This document shows positions 29,696-38,845 of a stretch of 64,000 nt of DNA, piece by piece. The notes beneath the pieces were generated by a model, which was not told the origin of the DNA, ran no database searches, and saw nothing but the letters and a program-made list of their open reading frames with translations. Numbering within the stretch: position 1 is the first letter of the stretch; every line of letters starts with the position of its first letter. Where the stretch lies: NCBI RefSeq assembly GCF_002893095.1, contig NZ_PKQQ01000010.1, positions 115,665-179,664 of the forward strand, in the 5' to 3' direction. The DNA is from Stenotrophomonas sp. VV52 (lineage in GTDB: Bacteria > Pseudomonadota > Gammaproteobacteria > Xanthomonadales > Xanthomonadaceae). A program made the translations under genes and the position numbers.

Positions 29696-31996
29696 CTACA
29701 GACCGTACCGCTCAATGACATCCAGATGTGGCTGTTCGTCCTGATCGCACGACTCCGCCAAGCGCAGCCAGCACATGCGGTGAGGCCAGCCAGCAGTGGC
29801 TTCGAGCAGGAAGCGATGCAGCACCAGCGGTAGCTGCCCGCGCGGCTGGGCGACGGTGAACAGAACGCCCGGCAGCGCAACGTCGCCAGCCTGCGTGTCG
29901 ACCACCTCGTAATCGTCCCGGTTATGGGTCCACAGCTTCCAGCCCTGGGCCGCAACGGCCTCGGAGAATGCGTTCCACGCCTCTTCGCCGGGATGCACGC
30001 CGTCCACCAGCCAGCTGGTTGCGTAGCCGCCCTCTTCCAGCAGGTGGATTTCAGGATAGGTCGGCATGAAATGCCTGCGTTCGTCCTCATCTTCCGGCGC
30101 CGGGTAGACCAGCGCTGCGTCGAAGACGACCCAGTCGCCGACCCGCTGGCGGCGGTTGGACGGTGCGTTTTCCACGATCCGGGCCGTGACCGGGCCGGTG
30201 CGGCGTGCGTAGTATTCGATCGGATCGTTCGGGTCGATGGAGCGGATGATCACGGTGCCCCAGGCCTCCTCGACCACACCTTCGCTGCCCTCCAGTGCCA
30301 TGCCAAGCGCGGCGGCCGACGCGCGTACGGCGTCCCAATCGCGGGCGGCGCTGGCGGCGGTCATGTGGTCCCAGTACGCACTGCGCGGCGCATCCGTCGC
30401 TTCTATGAGCAGACGATAGTGGGCGGCGGCGTCCTGGAAACGGCCCATCGACATCAGCGCCCCGGCCAGCAGGCTGCGCGCCTCCTGCGCGTCGGGCGAC
30501 AGCGCAAGCAGCGCCGTACAGGCCTGCTCCACTGCCGTCCAGTCAGACAGCTTGTGCGCCATCCGGGCATGACACCACAGCGCGAACGCTGGCACCTGCC
30601 GTTGGTAGTGCCGCACCAGCCGGTCGAGCCCGACCTGGTCGCCGCGCTCCACCAGCATGCGCGCCAGGGAATACGCCGGGGCGCCATCCTGGTGCGGATG
30701 GCGCTCGACAAAGGCCCATAGCAGTGCGAGCGCTTGCTCCCCGGCACCACAGGCAGCCAGTGCCGAGGCCGCCATGTCCAGAAGCGCGGCATCCTCCGGC
30801 CGTTCCTGCGTAGCCTGCAGAAGCCACTGCGCCTCGCGTTCCGGGTCACGCCCGCTTCCGTCCTGCCCTGCCAGCCACTCCAGAAGCAGCTCGGCGGGCA
30901 CCGGCGCGGAGGCCGCAGCCGGAGCGGCGTCGATCTCCGCCGCCATCGCCGCCACCGCCTGCGCAGCACCTCGGTCCTGTCGCAACCGGGTCACGTGCTC
31001 ACGGGCGAGCGCCAGATGGCGTCGTGCACTCCACGGCGCGCCACGCTGCAGCGCCATCTCCACGCACAGGCCCGCGATTTCCACCACCATTCGGTGCGCG
31101 CCGACCTGGGCGAAGTGCGCCAGGGTCAGGCTGAGCCGGCGCCCCAGGTCCCAGCTGTTGCGCTCGGGTGCCCTGCGTACCAGCAGGGCCACCGTGTGCG
31201 CCCACATGCGGCGGTAGTTGGGCGACAACTGCGCCCAAGGCACCATCGCCTGCAACGCTTCGTCGTCGCGGCCCAGCTGCGCCAGCGCCCACGCGCGCGA
31301 CTGCCGGCGTGGCACGCTGCAGTTGGCCGGTTCGTCGTAGTCGCCTGCGTCCACCTCGCCCTGGCGCTGGTCGATCAACGCCAGCGCCTCGGCGGCGCGA
31401 CCACTTCCAAGCAGGATCTTCACGCGCATCTCCGGAAAGCTGTCGTCGACCGTGCCGCCGTGGGCAAGCACTGCGCTGGCCTGGGCATCCAGGTAATCCA
31501 GCGCCCCCTGGCTGTTGCCGTCGTCCATCATCGCGTCCGCCCGCTCGCAGCTCAGGCACTGGTAACAGGCCCAGCCCGGGTCGATCCGCGCCAGCGTTTC
31601 GTCGCACACCTCGATGCGTTCGGACACCCACCCCGGTCCGTCGATATTGCCGTAACAGGCGGCCAGGTCCTGGGTGACACACACCGACTGGGGACACTCC
31701 ACGGTATCGGGGCGATGGGCACGTTCGAACAACGCAACGGTATCGCCCAAGGCCGCCTCGCCCTCGAGGCGATTGCCTACCCGGTTGCGCAGTTCCCAAT
31801 GGCCCACGAATACCTCCACCCAGGGATTGGCCAGCGTCTTGCCGAGCGCGCGCGCTTCCGGCAGCAGCGCATCCACGCGGTCCATGCGCAGCTCGCAGAC
31901 CTCATCGGTCAAGCGCGTCAGCAACTGCGCGCCCTGTGCCTGTCCTGCCTCGTCGAGGTCGTCCTGAAGCTTCCCCACCCAGTTCCAGATATCCAC
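29696..31996 (-). CDS. Large TPR-repeat protein partnered with an HSP90-like protein
   Basis: This is a 766-residue soluble protein. The GTG at 31996 is chosen because AGGA lies about 11 bases upstream and the codon follows the HSP90 gene stop by 40 bases; the longer frame would run into that gene. Most of the chain (about 30-560) is helical with degenerate TPR-like pairs, for example ARALGKTLANPW, DEALQAMVPWAQLSPN and GEQALALLWAFVERHPHQDG. From about 585 to the end is a beta-rich domain (WGTVIIRSIDPNDPIEYYAR, VGDWVVFDAALV, GYATSWLVDGVHPGEEAW) I do not recognise. Cys residues are unusually frequent in the first 200 residues. TPR proteins are classical HSP90 partners, and this gene directly follows an HSP90-family gene. 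Confidence 0.75.
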   Translation of the reverse strand: MDIWNWVGKLQDDLDEAGQAQGAQLLTRLTDEVCELRMDRVDALLPEARALGKTLANPWVEVFVGHWELRNRVGNRLEGEAALGDTVALFERAHRPDTVECPQSVCVTQDLAACYGNIDGPGWVSERIEVCDETLARIDPGWACYQCLSCERADAMMDDGNSQGALDYLDAQASAVLAHGGTVDDSFPEMRVKILLGSGRAAEALALIDQRQGEVDAGDYDEPANCSVPRRQSRAWALAQLGRDDEALQAMVPWAQLSPNYRRMWAHTVALLVRRAPERNSWDLGRRLSLTLAHFAQVGAHRMVVEIAGLCVEMALQRGAPWSARRHLALAREHVTRLRQDRGAAQAVAAMAAEIDAAPAAASAPVPAELLLEWLAGQDGSGRDPEREAQWLLQATQERPEDAALLDMAASALAACGAGEQALALLWAFVERHPHQDGAPAYSLARMLVERGDQVGLDRLVRHYQRQVPAFALWCHARMAHKLSDWTAVEQACTALLALSPDAQEARSLLAGALMSMGRFQDAAAHYRLLIEATDAPRSAYWDHMTAASAARDWDAVRASAAALGMALEGSEGVVEEAWGTVIIRSIDPNDPIEYYARRTGPVTARIVENAPSNRRQRVGDWVVFDAALVYPAPEDEDERRHFMPTYPEIHLLEEGGYATSWLVDGVHPGEEAWNAFSEAVAAQGWKLWTHNRDDYEVVDTQAGDVALPGVLFTVAQPRGQLPLVLHRFLLEATAGWPHRMCWLRLAESCDQDEQPHLDVIERYGL

Positions 31997-32036
31997 GCGT
32001 TGCCGTCCTGTGTTGCGTATCGTTGCAATGTAAGTT

Positions 32037-33893
32037 TCAGCGCGCCTGCAGCATCTGCTGCACCGCATCGGCAATGCCGCCGAATGCTCGATTGAGATCA
32101 CCACTGGCCACGCCGTCGTCCTGCGCGCGCCCCTGCGCGCCGAGGATGACCTTCACCGAGCGCAGCAGGCGCGCAGCCGCAGCCGCCTGCGGGTGGTCGG
32201 CGCGCATTGCGGCCAGCAGCGCGCGCACGGCCGGATTGTCCAGGTTGAGGTACAGGCGCGTGGGTGACCGCGCGGTAATCCGGGCGGTGAACTGGCGCGC
32301 CAAGCGCACCGCGGCCGTCGAGACGCGCTTGTTGTTTTCGTCGTCTTCCAGGCGGCGCTTCAGCTCGGCATCGCGATCAGGCACCACCACCACCGGCAGC
32401 TCGAGCGGGCTGAAGTGCGCGGGCAGCAGCTGCTCACCGTCGCCCAGGTGCGTCTGCAACCAGTCGAGCTCCACCTCTGGCAGGGTGTCGGTACGGAACA
32501 GCGCCCGGTTTCCCTGTTCGGTGCCCAGCTCTACCAGGCGAACGCCCTTGGCCTGGGCCCAGCGGCGCAGGAAAGGCACCACCGCATAGCGGTTGCCATG
32601 CGCCACCGGTACACCCATCGCACGGAACAGCATTTCCTCGAAACCGCCGCCGCTGTCCAGGATCACGTGGACCGCGCCCCCCGACCTCAGCTCACCGGCC
32701 TTGACATCGCCGTGCGAGCTGGGGATGCGTACGTGCTCGAGCAGCAGCGAAAACAGGCGCTCATCGCAGAGTGATGCGCCCAGCAGCGCTTCATTGTGCC
32801 GCGCCAGTATCCGGCGCCAGGCCTCGGGCTGCTGCATGGCGATGCCTGCCAGCCCGTCGATCAGCGCTTCCGACAAGGCGTGCTGGACCGCGTGGTAGAT
32901 GTCATCGCGCTGCAGATCTTCGCGGCTGGCGGTGGGCGTCAGTCGGGCGGACTCCATGACGCCGCCGATGAAGCCGGCCCAGGGCGGCAGGAGATCGCGC
33001 GCATCGTCGTCCAGCAGCATCCCGCGCACGAAAACCGACAGGTTGCGGTTGTCGCTGGTGCCGTAGGTTGCGCCATCCTGTACCCATAGCAGCCCCACCG
33101 CGTCGCTCTGAACTCCGGCACCCAGCGGCATGCAGGCAATGGGTTCGAAACTGCGCTCGAACTGCGCGGCAAACTCCAGCGCGCGGCGCTGCGCCTGCAG
33201 TGGGTGCAGTGCGACCCCCGCCCGTGGGCGCCAGGGCGGCGGCTCGGGATTGACCGCGCGCGGGTCCTGGCCGATGTGGATCGGTTCGCCCAGCAACGCG
33301 CAGTAGCGTGCCAGGATGTCGCGCAGCCTGGACTCCTGCGCGAGATGGGCGTAGCCGGGATGCAGTTCCAGCACCACCTCGGTGCCGACCGCGCGGGCCG
33401 GCATGGGCGACACCGTGTACTGCTCCGCATTGCTGGAGACATAGCAGTGGCCCAGCGCGGGCTGCTGGTAGGACGTGGTGCGCACGGTCACCCGACGCGC
33501 CAGTACGAACGCGGAAAGGAACCCCAGCCCGAACATGCCGATCAACCCTTCGTCGTCGGCGCCCGCCTGGCGCAGGCCGCGCGTATAGCCCACGCCCACC
33601 GTAGCCAGGTAATCGTGGATCTCCTGCTGGGTCAGGCCCGCACCGGTATCGATGATGCGCACGATGCCGTTGGCCGCGTCGCCGCGCACCTCGATCCGGC
33701 CCGCCTCCTGCCAGCCGGGCTGCTCCAGGCGCCGCCGCAGCAGCGAATCGTGCGCGTTCTGCACCAGTTCGCGCAACGCCACCACGGGGGTGGAATACAG
33801 GTGCTTGCCAAGGACCGTCATCAATCCATTGAGGTCGACCCCTGCGCGGCGGATCTCGCTGGGGCCGGTCACATCCAGGGCGTCGTCTTGCAT
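32037..33893 (-). CDS. Divergent HSP90-family (HtpG-like) chaperone ATPase
   Basis: This is a 618-residue protein, similar in length to HtpG but clearly divergent. The GHKL ATPase domain is intact: ELVQNAHDSL (Glu42, Asn46, Asp49), IIDTGAGLT (adenine-binding Asp/Gly), and GMFGLGFLSAFVLA (lid glycines). In the middle domain, LSVFVRGMLLDDDARDLLP then TASREDLQRD contains the Arg that contacts the nucleotide in HSP90s. The C-terminal third is helical and would dimerise. No MEEVD-type tail is present. It probably acts as a client-specific chaperone with the downstream TPR protein. Its start at 33893 is 55 bases from the convergent-looking but same-strand radA end, so radA transcription could read into it. 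Confidence 0.85.
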   Translation of the reverse strand: MQDDALDVTGPSEIRRAGVDLNGLMTVLGKHLYSTPVVALRELVQNAHDSLLRRRLEQPGWQEAGRIEVRGDAANGIVRIIDTGAGLTQQEIHDYLATVGVGYTRGLRQAGADDEGLIGMFGLGFLSAFVLARRVTVRTTSYQQPALGHCYVSSNAEQYTVSPMPARAVGTEVVLELHPGYAHLAQESRLRDILARYCALLGEPIHIGQDPRAVNPEPPPWRPRAGVALHPLQAQRRALEFAAQFERSFEPIACMPLGAGVQSDAVGLLWVQDGATYGTSDNRNLSVFVRGMLLDDDARDLLPPWAGFIGGVMESARLTPTASREDLQRDDIYHAVQHALSEALIDGLAGIAMQQPEAWRRILARHNEALLGASLCDERLFSLLLEHVRIPSSHGDVKAGELRSGGAVHVILDSGGGFEEMLFRAMGVPVAHGNRYAVVPFLRRWAQAKGVRLVELGTEQGNRALFRTDTLPEVELDWLQTHLGDGEQLLPAHFSPLELPVVVVPDRDAELKRRLEDDENNKRVSTAAVRLARQFTARITARSPTRLYLNLDNPAVRALLAAMRADHPQAAAAARLLRSVKVILGAQGRAQDDGVASGDLNRAFGGIADAVQQMLQAR

Positions 33894-33948
33894 GCAGTCG
33901 TTTTCGTGGGATCCAGTAGCGGAAAACTAGCACAGCAGGGCGACGGAT

Positions 33949-35325
33949 TCAGATCGCGTCGATGGCCTCTGACAGACGCTCGACCGCGATTACTTCCATG
34001 CCTTTCACGCTGCCGGTCTTCGGCGCGTTTGCCTTGGGCACGATGGCGCGCTTGAAGCCATGCGTGGCGGCTTCGCGCAGGCGGTCTTCGCCGTTGGGGA
34101 CCGGGCGGATCTCGCCGGACAGGCCGACTTCGCCGAAGGCAATCGTCTTCTCGGCCAGCGGCCGGTCCTGCAGCGAGGACAGCACCGCCAGCAGCACCGG
34201 CAGGTCCACGGCGGTTTCCTGCACGCGGATGCCGCCCACCACGTTGACGAACACGTCCTGGTCGCCGACCAGCACCCCGCCGTGGCGGTGCAGTACCGCC
34301 AGCAGCATGGCCAAGCGGTTCTGTTCCAGGCCCACCGCCACGCGGCGCGGGTTGGACAGCGGCGAGGCGTCCACCAGTGCCTGCACCTCCACCAGCAGCG
34401 GGCGGGTGCCTTCGCGGGTGACCATCACGCAGCTGCCCGGCTGACGGGTGCTGCCGCCGGAGAGGAAGATCGCCGAAGGGTTGGAGACTTCCTTCAGGCC
34501 CTTCTCGCCCATCGCGAACACGCCCAGCTCGTTGACCGCACCGAAGCGGTTCTTGAAGGCGCGCAGCAGGCGGAAGCGGCTGCCGCTCTCGCCTTCGAAG
34601 TACAGCACCGCGTCCACCATGTGCTCGAGCACGCGCGGGCCGGCGATGCCGCCCTCCTTGGTCACGTGTCCAACCAGGAACACGGCGGTGCCGGTTTCCT
34701 TGGCAAACCGCACCAGCCGCGCCGCACTCTCGCGGACCTGGCTCACCGAGCCCGGCGCAGCAGTGAGCGATTCGGTCCACAGCGTCTGCACCGAATCGGC
34801 CACGATCAACTTCGGCTTGGCCGCACTCGCATGCTGCAGGATCGCCTCGACCTGGGTTTCGGCCAGCGCGTGGACGTTGTCCAGCGGCAGGTCCAGGCGC
34901 ACTGCGCGGCCGGCCACCTGCGACAGCGACTCCTCGCCGGTGATGTACAGCACCGGCAACCCGGCCGCCATCTTCGCCACCGCCTGCAGCAGCAGGGTCG
35001 ACTTGCCGATGCCCGGGTCGCCGCCAACCAGCACCACCGCGCCTTCGACCAGGCCGCCGCCGAGCACCCGGTCGAACTCGCCGATGCCGGTGCTCACGCG
35101 CAGGTGTTCGGTCTGCTGCACGTCCTTGAGCGCCATGATCTTCGGTGCATCGACCTTGCCGGCCCAGCCCGAGCGGCGCGCGGCTGGCGACTTGGCAGCC
35201 GCCGCGCTTTCCAGCGTGATTTCGCTCAGCACGTTCCAGGCGCCGCACTCGGTGCACTGGCCCTGCCACTTGCTGTATTCCGCGCCGCACTCGGTGCACA
35301 CGTAGGCGGTAAGCCGCTTGGCCAT
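33949..35325 (-). CDS. radA: DNA repair protein RadA (Sms)
   Basis: This is a 458-residue protein. A C4 zinc finger sits at the N-terminus (Cys10, 13, 24, 27 in YVCTECGAEY...GQCTECGAW). The RecA-like ATPase follows with GGDPGIGKSTLLLQ, and the RadA-specific KNRFG motif is present (FKNRFGAVNELGVFAM). The C-terminal Lon-like domain includes RVAVGLEQNRLAMLLAVL and FGEVGLSGEIRPVPNG. RadA drives branch migration in recombination. It starts with MAKRLTAYVC at 35325. Its own end lies just upstream of the HSP90-like start. Confidence 0.97.
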   Translation of the reverse strand: MAKRLTAYVCTECGAEYSKWQGQCTECGAWNVLSEITLESAAAAKSPAARRSGWAGKVDAPKIMALKDVQQTEHLRVSTGIGEFDRVLGGGLVEGAVVLVGGDPGIGKSTLLLQAVAKMAAGLPVLYITGEESLSQVAGRAVRLDLPLDNVHALAETQVEAILQHASAAKPKLIVADSVQTLWTESLTAAPGSVSQVRESAARLVRFAKETGTAVFLVGHVTKEGGIAGPRVLEHMVDAVLYFEGESGSRFRLLRAFKNRFGAVNELGVFAMGEKGLKEVSNPSAIFLSGGSTRQPGSCVMVTREGTRPLLVEVQALVDASPLSNPRRVAVGLEQNRLAMLLAVLHRHGGVLVGDQDVFVNVVGGIRVQETAVDLPVLLAVLSSLQDRPLAEKTIAFGEVGLSGEIRPVPNGEDRLREAATHGFKRAIVPKANAPKTGSVKGMEVIAVERLSEAIDAI

Positions 35326-35494
35326 GTCAATTCCAATTCATTCTCTGTCGGGCAGGATAGCCGAGCCGCGTCGCAGCAACCGAGACGTGCGCCCAACCGC
35401 CGGCTGAACGCCCCCGCTCAATCTTCCGCTGCCATGGCCGATACCGTGGCGGGCGCCCGCGCCTTTCCTTCCCCATGTCCCCCCAGGCTTCTCC

Positions 35495-37552
35495 ATGACC
35501 GGCACCTACAGCCAGAGTCTCGTCGTTTTCTCGCTGCTGGTTGCAATCCTCGCCTCGTACACGGCGCTGGACATGGCCGGCCGCCTGGCCAGCACCGAAG
35601 GCCGCGTGGCGCGCTGGTGGCTGGCCGGTGGGGCCGCCGCCATGGGCCTGGGCATCTGGTCCATGCACTTCGTGGGCATGCTGGCCTTCCACCTGCCCAT
35701 TCCGGTCGGCTACGACCTGGCCATTACCCTGTACTCGCTGGCGGCGTCGGTCGGCGCCTCGGCCTACGCGCTCTGGCTGGTCTCGCACGCCGCACTGCCG
35801 TGGCCACGGCTCATAGCAGGCGCGGTGTTGATGGGGCTTGGAATCGCCTGCATGCACTACCTCGGCATGGCCGCCATGCGCATGGAACCGGGCATCGAGT
35901 ATGACCCGTGGTGGTTCGCCGCTTCGCTCCTGATTGCCATCGTTGCGGCCGGCGCGGCCCTGTGGATCGCCTTCCGCCTGCGCACCGAAACGCGCCGCCC
36001 GATGCTGCTGCGCGGGCTGGCCTCGCTGGTGATGGGATTGGCCATCGTCGGCATGCACTACACCGGCATGGCCGCAGCCCACTTCCCCGAAGGCAGCATC
36101 TGCGGCGCCGTCTACGCCGACGGCCTGGATACCAAATGGCTGGCGGTGCTGGTCATCGTCACTACCCTGGGCACGCTGGGCATCGCGCTGATCGCCTCGC
36201 TGTTCGACCGCCAGATGCGCACCCGCACCGGCATGCTGGCCGAGTCGCTGGCCCAGGCCAACGAGAAGCTCATGCAGGCCGCCCTGCACGACCCGCTGAC
36301 CCAGCTGCCCAACCGCATGCTGCTGCAGGACCGGATCGAGCAGACCATCGAGAAGGCCAAGCGCCGCAACTTCAGCTTCGCGGTGATGTTCTGCGACCTC
36401 GACGGATTCAAGGCGGTCAACGACGCCTACGGCCACCAGACCGGCGACAAACTGCTGATCCAGGTCAGCGAACGGGTGAAGGGGCTGCTGCGCGGCCACG
36501 ACACCTTCGCGCGGCTGGGCGGCGACGAGTTCGTCATCGTGATCCAGCTGGACGTGCCGGAAGATGCGGCCGAAATCGCCGAGCGCATCATCGCTACGGT
36601 GGGCGAGCCGTTCGAGATCGACGGCGTGGAGCTGCAGGTCACCGCCAGCCTGGGCATCGCGATGTACCCAACCGACGCCACCACCGAGCGCGAGCTGATG
36701 GCGCATGCCGACGCGGCCATGTACCACACCAAGGACTCGGGCCGGAACGGGCATACGTTCTTCACCGAAGCCATGCACGTCAGCGCCAACCGCCAGCTCA
36801 AGCTGCTGCAGGAGCTGCGCCGCGCGATGCAGCGCGAGGAGATGGTGCTGCACTACCAGCCCAAGTTCCGTGCCGACGGCGGCGGCGTGATCGGGGCGGA
36901 AGCCTTGGTGCGCTGGCAGCATCCGGGTCTGGGCTTGCTGGGCCCGGACACCTTCATTCCCATCGCCGAGCGCAGCGGCTTGATCCTGCAGCTGGGCGAC
37001 TGGGTGCTGGACCAGGCCTGCGCGCAGCTGCGGCAGTGGCACGACGCCGGGCATCCGGAGTGGTCGATGGCGGTGAACCTTTCGCCGCTGCAGTTCGCCT
37101 CGACCAATCTGCTCGAAACGGTGAAGACCACGCTCGAAAAGCATGCGTTGGCGCCGCATTTCCTCACCCTGGAAGTGACCGAAACCACGGCGATGCAGGA
37201 CGTGGAAGCGAGCCTGCAGATCCTGCATGGCCTGACCGAGATGGGGGTGAAGATCTCCATCGACGACTTCGGTACCGGCTATTCCAGCCTGCTCTACCTC
37301 AAGCGCATGCCGGCCACCGAACTGAAGATTGACCGCGCGTTCGTGCGCGAGCTGGAAGAGAACGCCGAAGATGCGGCGATCGTTTCCTCGATCGTCGCAC
37401 TGGGCCGCTCGCTGCAGCTGCAGATCGTGGCCGAGGGCGTGGAGACCGCCGGGCAACGCGCGTACCTCAACGAGCTGGGCTGCGACCTGCTGCAGGGGTA
37501 TCACCTGGGCAAGCCGGTAGACGCCGAGGAGTTCCTGCGCAACGCCGCGTGA
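35495..37552 (+). CDS. MHYT-GGDEF-EAL bifunctional c-di-GMP signalling protein
   Basis: This is a 685-residue protein. The N-terminal MHYT sensor has seven membrane helices and three MHYT-type motifs (MHFVGMLAFH, MHYLGMAAMR, MHYTGMAAAH) thought to bind a metal or diatomic gas. Next is a complete GGDEF cyclase (RLGGDEFVIV, with a RGHD product-inhibition I-site exactly 5 residues before GGDEF), then an intact EAL phosphodiesterase (GAEALVRWQHP, DDFGTGYSSLLYLKRMP, LEVTETTAMQD). It could therefore both make and break c-di-GMP, switched by the membrane sensor. It is a single gene, divergent from radA. Confidence 0.95.
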   Translation: MTGTYSQSLVVFSLLVAILASYTALDMAGRLASTEGRVARWWLAGGAAAMGLGIWSMHFVGMLAFHLPIPVGYDLAITLYSLAASVGASAYALWLVSHAALPWPRLIAGAVLMGLGIACMHYLGMAAMRMEPGIEYDPWWFAASLLIAIVAAGAALWIAFRLRTETRRPMLLRGLASLVMGLAIVGMHYTGMAAAHFPEGSICGAVYADGLDTKWLAVLVIVTTLGTLGIALIASLFDRQMRTRTGMLAESLAQANEKLMQAALHDPLTQLPNRMLLQDRIEQTIEKAKRRNFSFAVMFCDLDGFKAVNDAYGHQTGDKLLIQVSERVKGLLRGHDTFARLGGDEFVIVIQLDVPEDAAEIAERIIATVGEPFEIDGVELQVTASLGIAMYPTDATTERELMAHADAAMYHTKDSGRNGHTFFTEAMHVSANRQLKLLQELRRAMQREEMVLHYQPKFRADGGGVIGAEALVRWQHPGLGLLGPDTFIPIAERSGLILQLGDWVLDQACAQLRQWHDAGHPEWSMAVNLSPLQFASTNLLETVKTTLEKHALAPHFLTLEVTETTAMQDVEASLQILHGLTEMGVKISIDDFGTGYSSLLYLKRMPATELKIDRAFVRELEENAEDAAIVSSIVALGRSLQLQIVAEGVETAGQRAYLNELGCDLLQGYHLGKPVDAEEFLRNAA

Positions 37553-37607
37553 TGCGGTGGCGGAACCTGCGCCCGGGGACGCGGGGTGTTGCTGGGATAC
37601 GCCCTTC

Positions 37608-37752
37608 GGTAGGGTCGGTTCCCAAACGACCGCCGATAACGGTGCCACGTCCGTTGACGCATGACCTCCAAACGAAGGCGCGTTTCCGTCACAGGTCATG
37701 CGTTACCGGACGGTGATGCGTTATCGGCGGCCGTTTGGGAACCGGCCCTACC
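37608..37752. repeat. 145-bp palindromic element with 60-bp imperfect arms (SMAG dimer-like)
   Basis: The left arm 37608-37667 and the right arm 37693-37752 are inverted copies that agree at most positions, separated by a 25-base loop. Each arm begins (outer end) with GGTAG and a CGGTTCCCAAACG core followed by CCGCCGATAACG; the inner ends share ACGCATGACCT exactly. The two outward GTAGs are what a SMAG dimer would show. It fills the 303-base gap between the GGDEF gene and the cyo operon end, together with the cyo terminator. Transcribed, it could form a long hairpin that protects or processes RNA. Confidence 0.9.
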
Positions 37753-37804
37753 GAGGGTCGCCATTCCAATGTTGGCGTTGGCCGGTTCGAACCACTATCC
37801 AAAC

Positions 37805-37832
37805 AAAAAGGCCGCCCTTCCGGGCGGCCTTT
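37805..37832. terminator. Terminator of the cyo operon (bidirectional)
   Basis: GGCCGCCC/GGGCGGCC stem with a 4-base loop, As on the left and Ts on the right. It follows the cyoD stop on the minus strand. Confidence 0.92.
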
Positions 37833-37856
37833 CTGCTTGCGCGACATCCGAAGATG

Positions 37857-38204
37857 TCAATGCATCATGTGCACGTTCATGTTGTGCATGACCCACAGCG
37901 TGCCGGCGACGATGATGCCGATCACCACGACGGTGAAGGCCGCCGCACTGACGTTCCAGCGCTGTTCCGACGAGCGGTTCAGGTGCAGGAAGAACACCAG
38001 GTGCACGAAGATCTGCAGGATCGCGGCAACGATGATGATCACACCGGTGGTGAACACCGGCAGGCCGCCCTTCATCACTGCCCAGAACGGGATGATGGTG
38101 AGCACCGCCGCCAACAGGAAACCGACCAGGTACGACTTGACGCTGCCGTGGCTCTCGCCAGCGGCGCCGTGGCCGTGGTCGTGTGCGTGATTGTCATGTG
38201 CCAT
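37857..38204 (-). CDS. cyoD: Cytochrome bo3 ubiquinol oxidase subunit IV
   Basis: This is a 115-residue protein with three membrane helices (VKSYLVGFLLAAVLTIIPFW, VFTTGVIIIVAAILQIFVHL, AAAFTVVVIGIIVAGTLWVM), the CyoD arrangement. The first 20 residues hold six His and would be cytoplasmic by the E. coli topology. It overlaps the cyoC stop by one base. It is the last gene of cyoABCD; no cyoE follows, so heme O synthase must be elsewhere. Confidence 0.95.
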   Translation of the reverse strand: MAHDNHAHDHGHGAAGESHGSVKSYLVGFLLAAVLTIIPFWAVMKGGLPVFTTGVIIIVAAILQIFVHLVFFLHLNRSSEQRWNVSAAAFTVVVIGIIVAGTLWVMHNMNVHMMH

Positions 38205-38845
38205 TACAGCGCTCCCTTCAGGTAGACGACGGAGAACACGCCGATCCAGATCAGGTCCAGGAAGTGCCAGAACAGGCTCAGGCACGCCATGCGGGTCTTG
38301 TTGGTCGGGGTCAGGCCGTTCTGCTTGATCTGGATGAACATGATCAGCAGCCACAGCAGGCCGGCGCTCACGTGCAGGCCGTGGGTGCCCACCAGCGCGA
38401 AGAACGCCGACAGGAACGCACTGTGGTCCGGACCGAAGCCCTCATGGATGAGGTGGTTGAACTCCCACACTTCCATGACCATGAAGCCGAAGCCCAGCAG
38501 CCAGGTCAGGCCCAGCCACAGGTACATCTGGCCGACCTTGTGCTTGTGCAGCGCGATCATGCCCAGGCCGAAGGTCAGCGAGGACACCAGCAGCAGCGTG
38601 GTTTCCCACGCTACGAAGGTCAGGTCGAACAGGTCCTTCGGACCCGGGCCACCGTTGGTGCCGCCGGCCAGCACGATATAGGTCGCGAACAGGCTGGCGA
38701 AGATGAGGCAGTCGCTCATCAGGTACACCCAGAAACCGAAGACGGTGTTCTCGCCGGTGTCGTGGTGTTCGTGGTCGTCATGGCCATGGGCCGCCGCGTG
38801 CGCGGCGTGCCCGTGGTTCACGGTGTTGGCGATAGTGCTGCTCAT
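38204..38845 (-). CDS. cyoC: Cytochrome bo3 ubiquinol oxidase subunit III
   Basis: This is a 213-residue protein with five membrane helices; [20 protein letters not shown] and [17 protein letters not shown] are typical of CyoC/CoxC-type subunits. The N-terminal 30 residues contain eight His. Its ATG overlaps the cyoB stop (ATGA). It supports the stability of the heme-copper oxidase core. Confidence 0.96.
   Translation of the reverse strand: MSSTIANTVNHGHAAHAAAHGHDDHEHHDTGENTVFGFWVYLMSDCLIFASLFATYIVLAGGTNGGPGPKDLFDLTFVAWETTLLLVSSLTFGLGMIALHKHKVGQMYLWLGLTWLLGFGFMVMEVWEFNHLIHEGFGPDHSAFLSAFFALVGTHGLHVSAGLLWLLIMFIQIKQNGLTPTNKTRMACLSLFWHFLDLIWIGVFSVVYLKGAL

Noticed and set aside
29684..29699. GTAG-like palindrome at the end of the TPR gene
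   Set aside because: The stem is short (GCCC/GGGC) and the GTAG is formed by the gene's stop codon; could be coincidence.
35327..37699. 790-residue minus-strand frame opposite the GGDEF-EAL gene
   Set aside because: Shadow frame without recognisable domains; GGDEF/EAL are on the plus strand.
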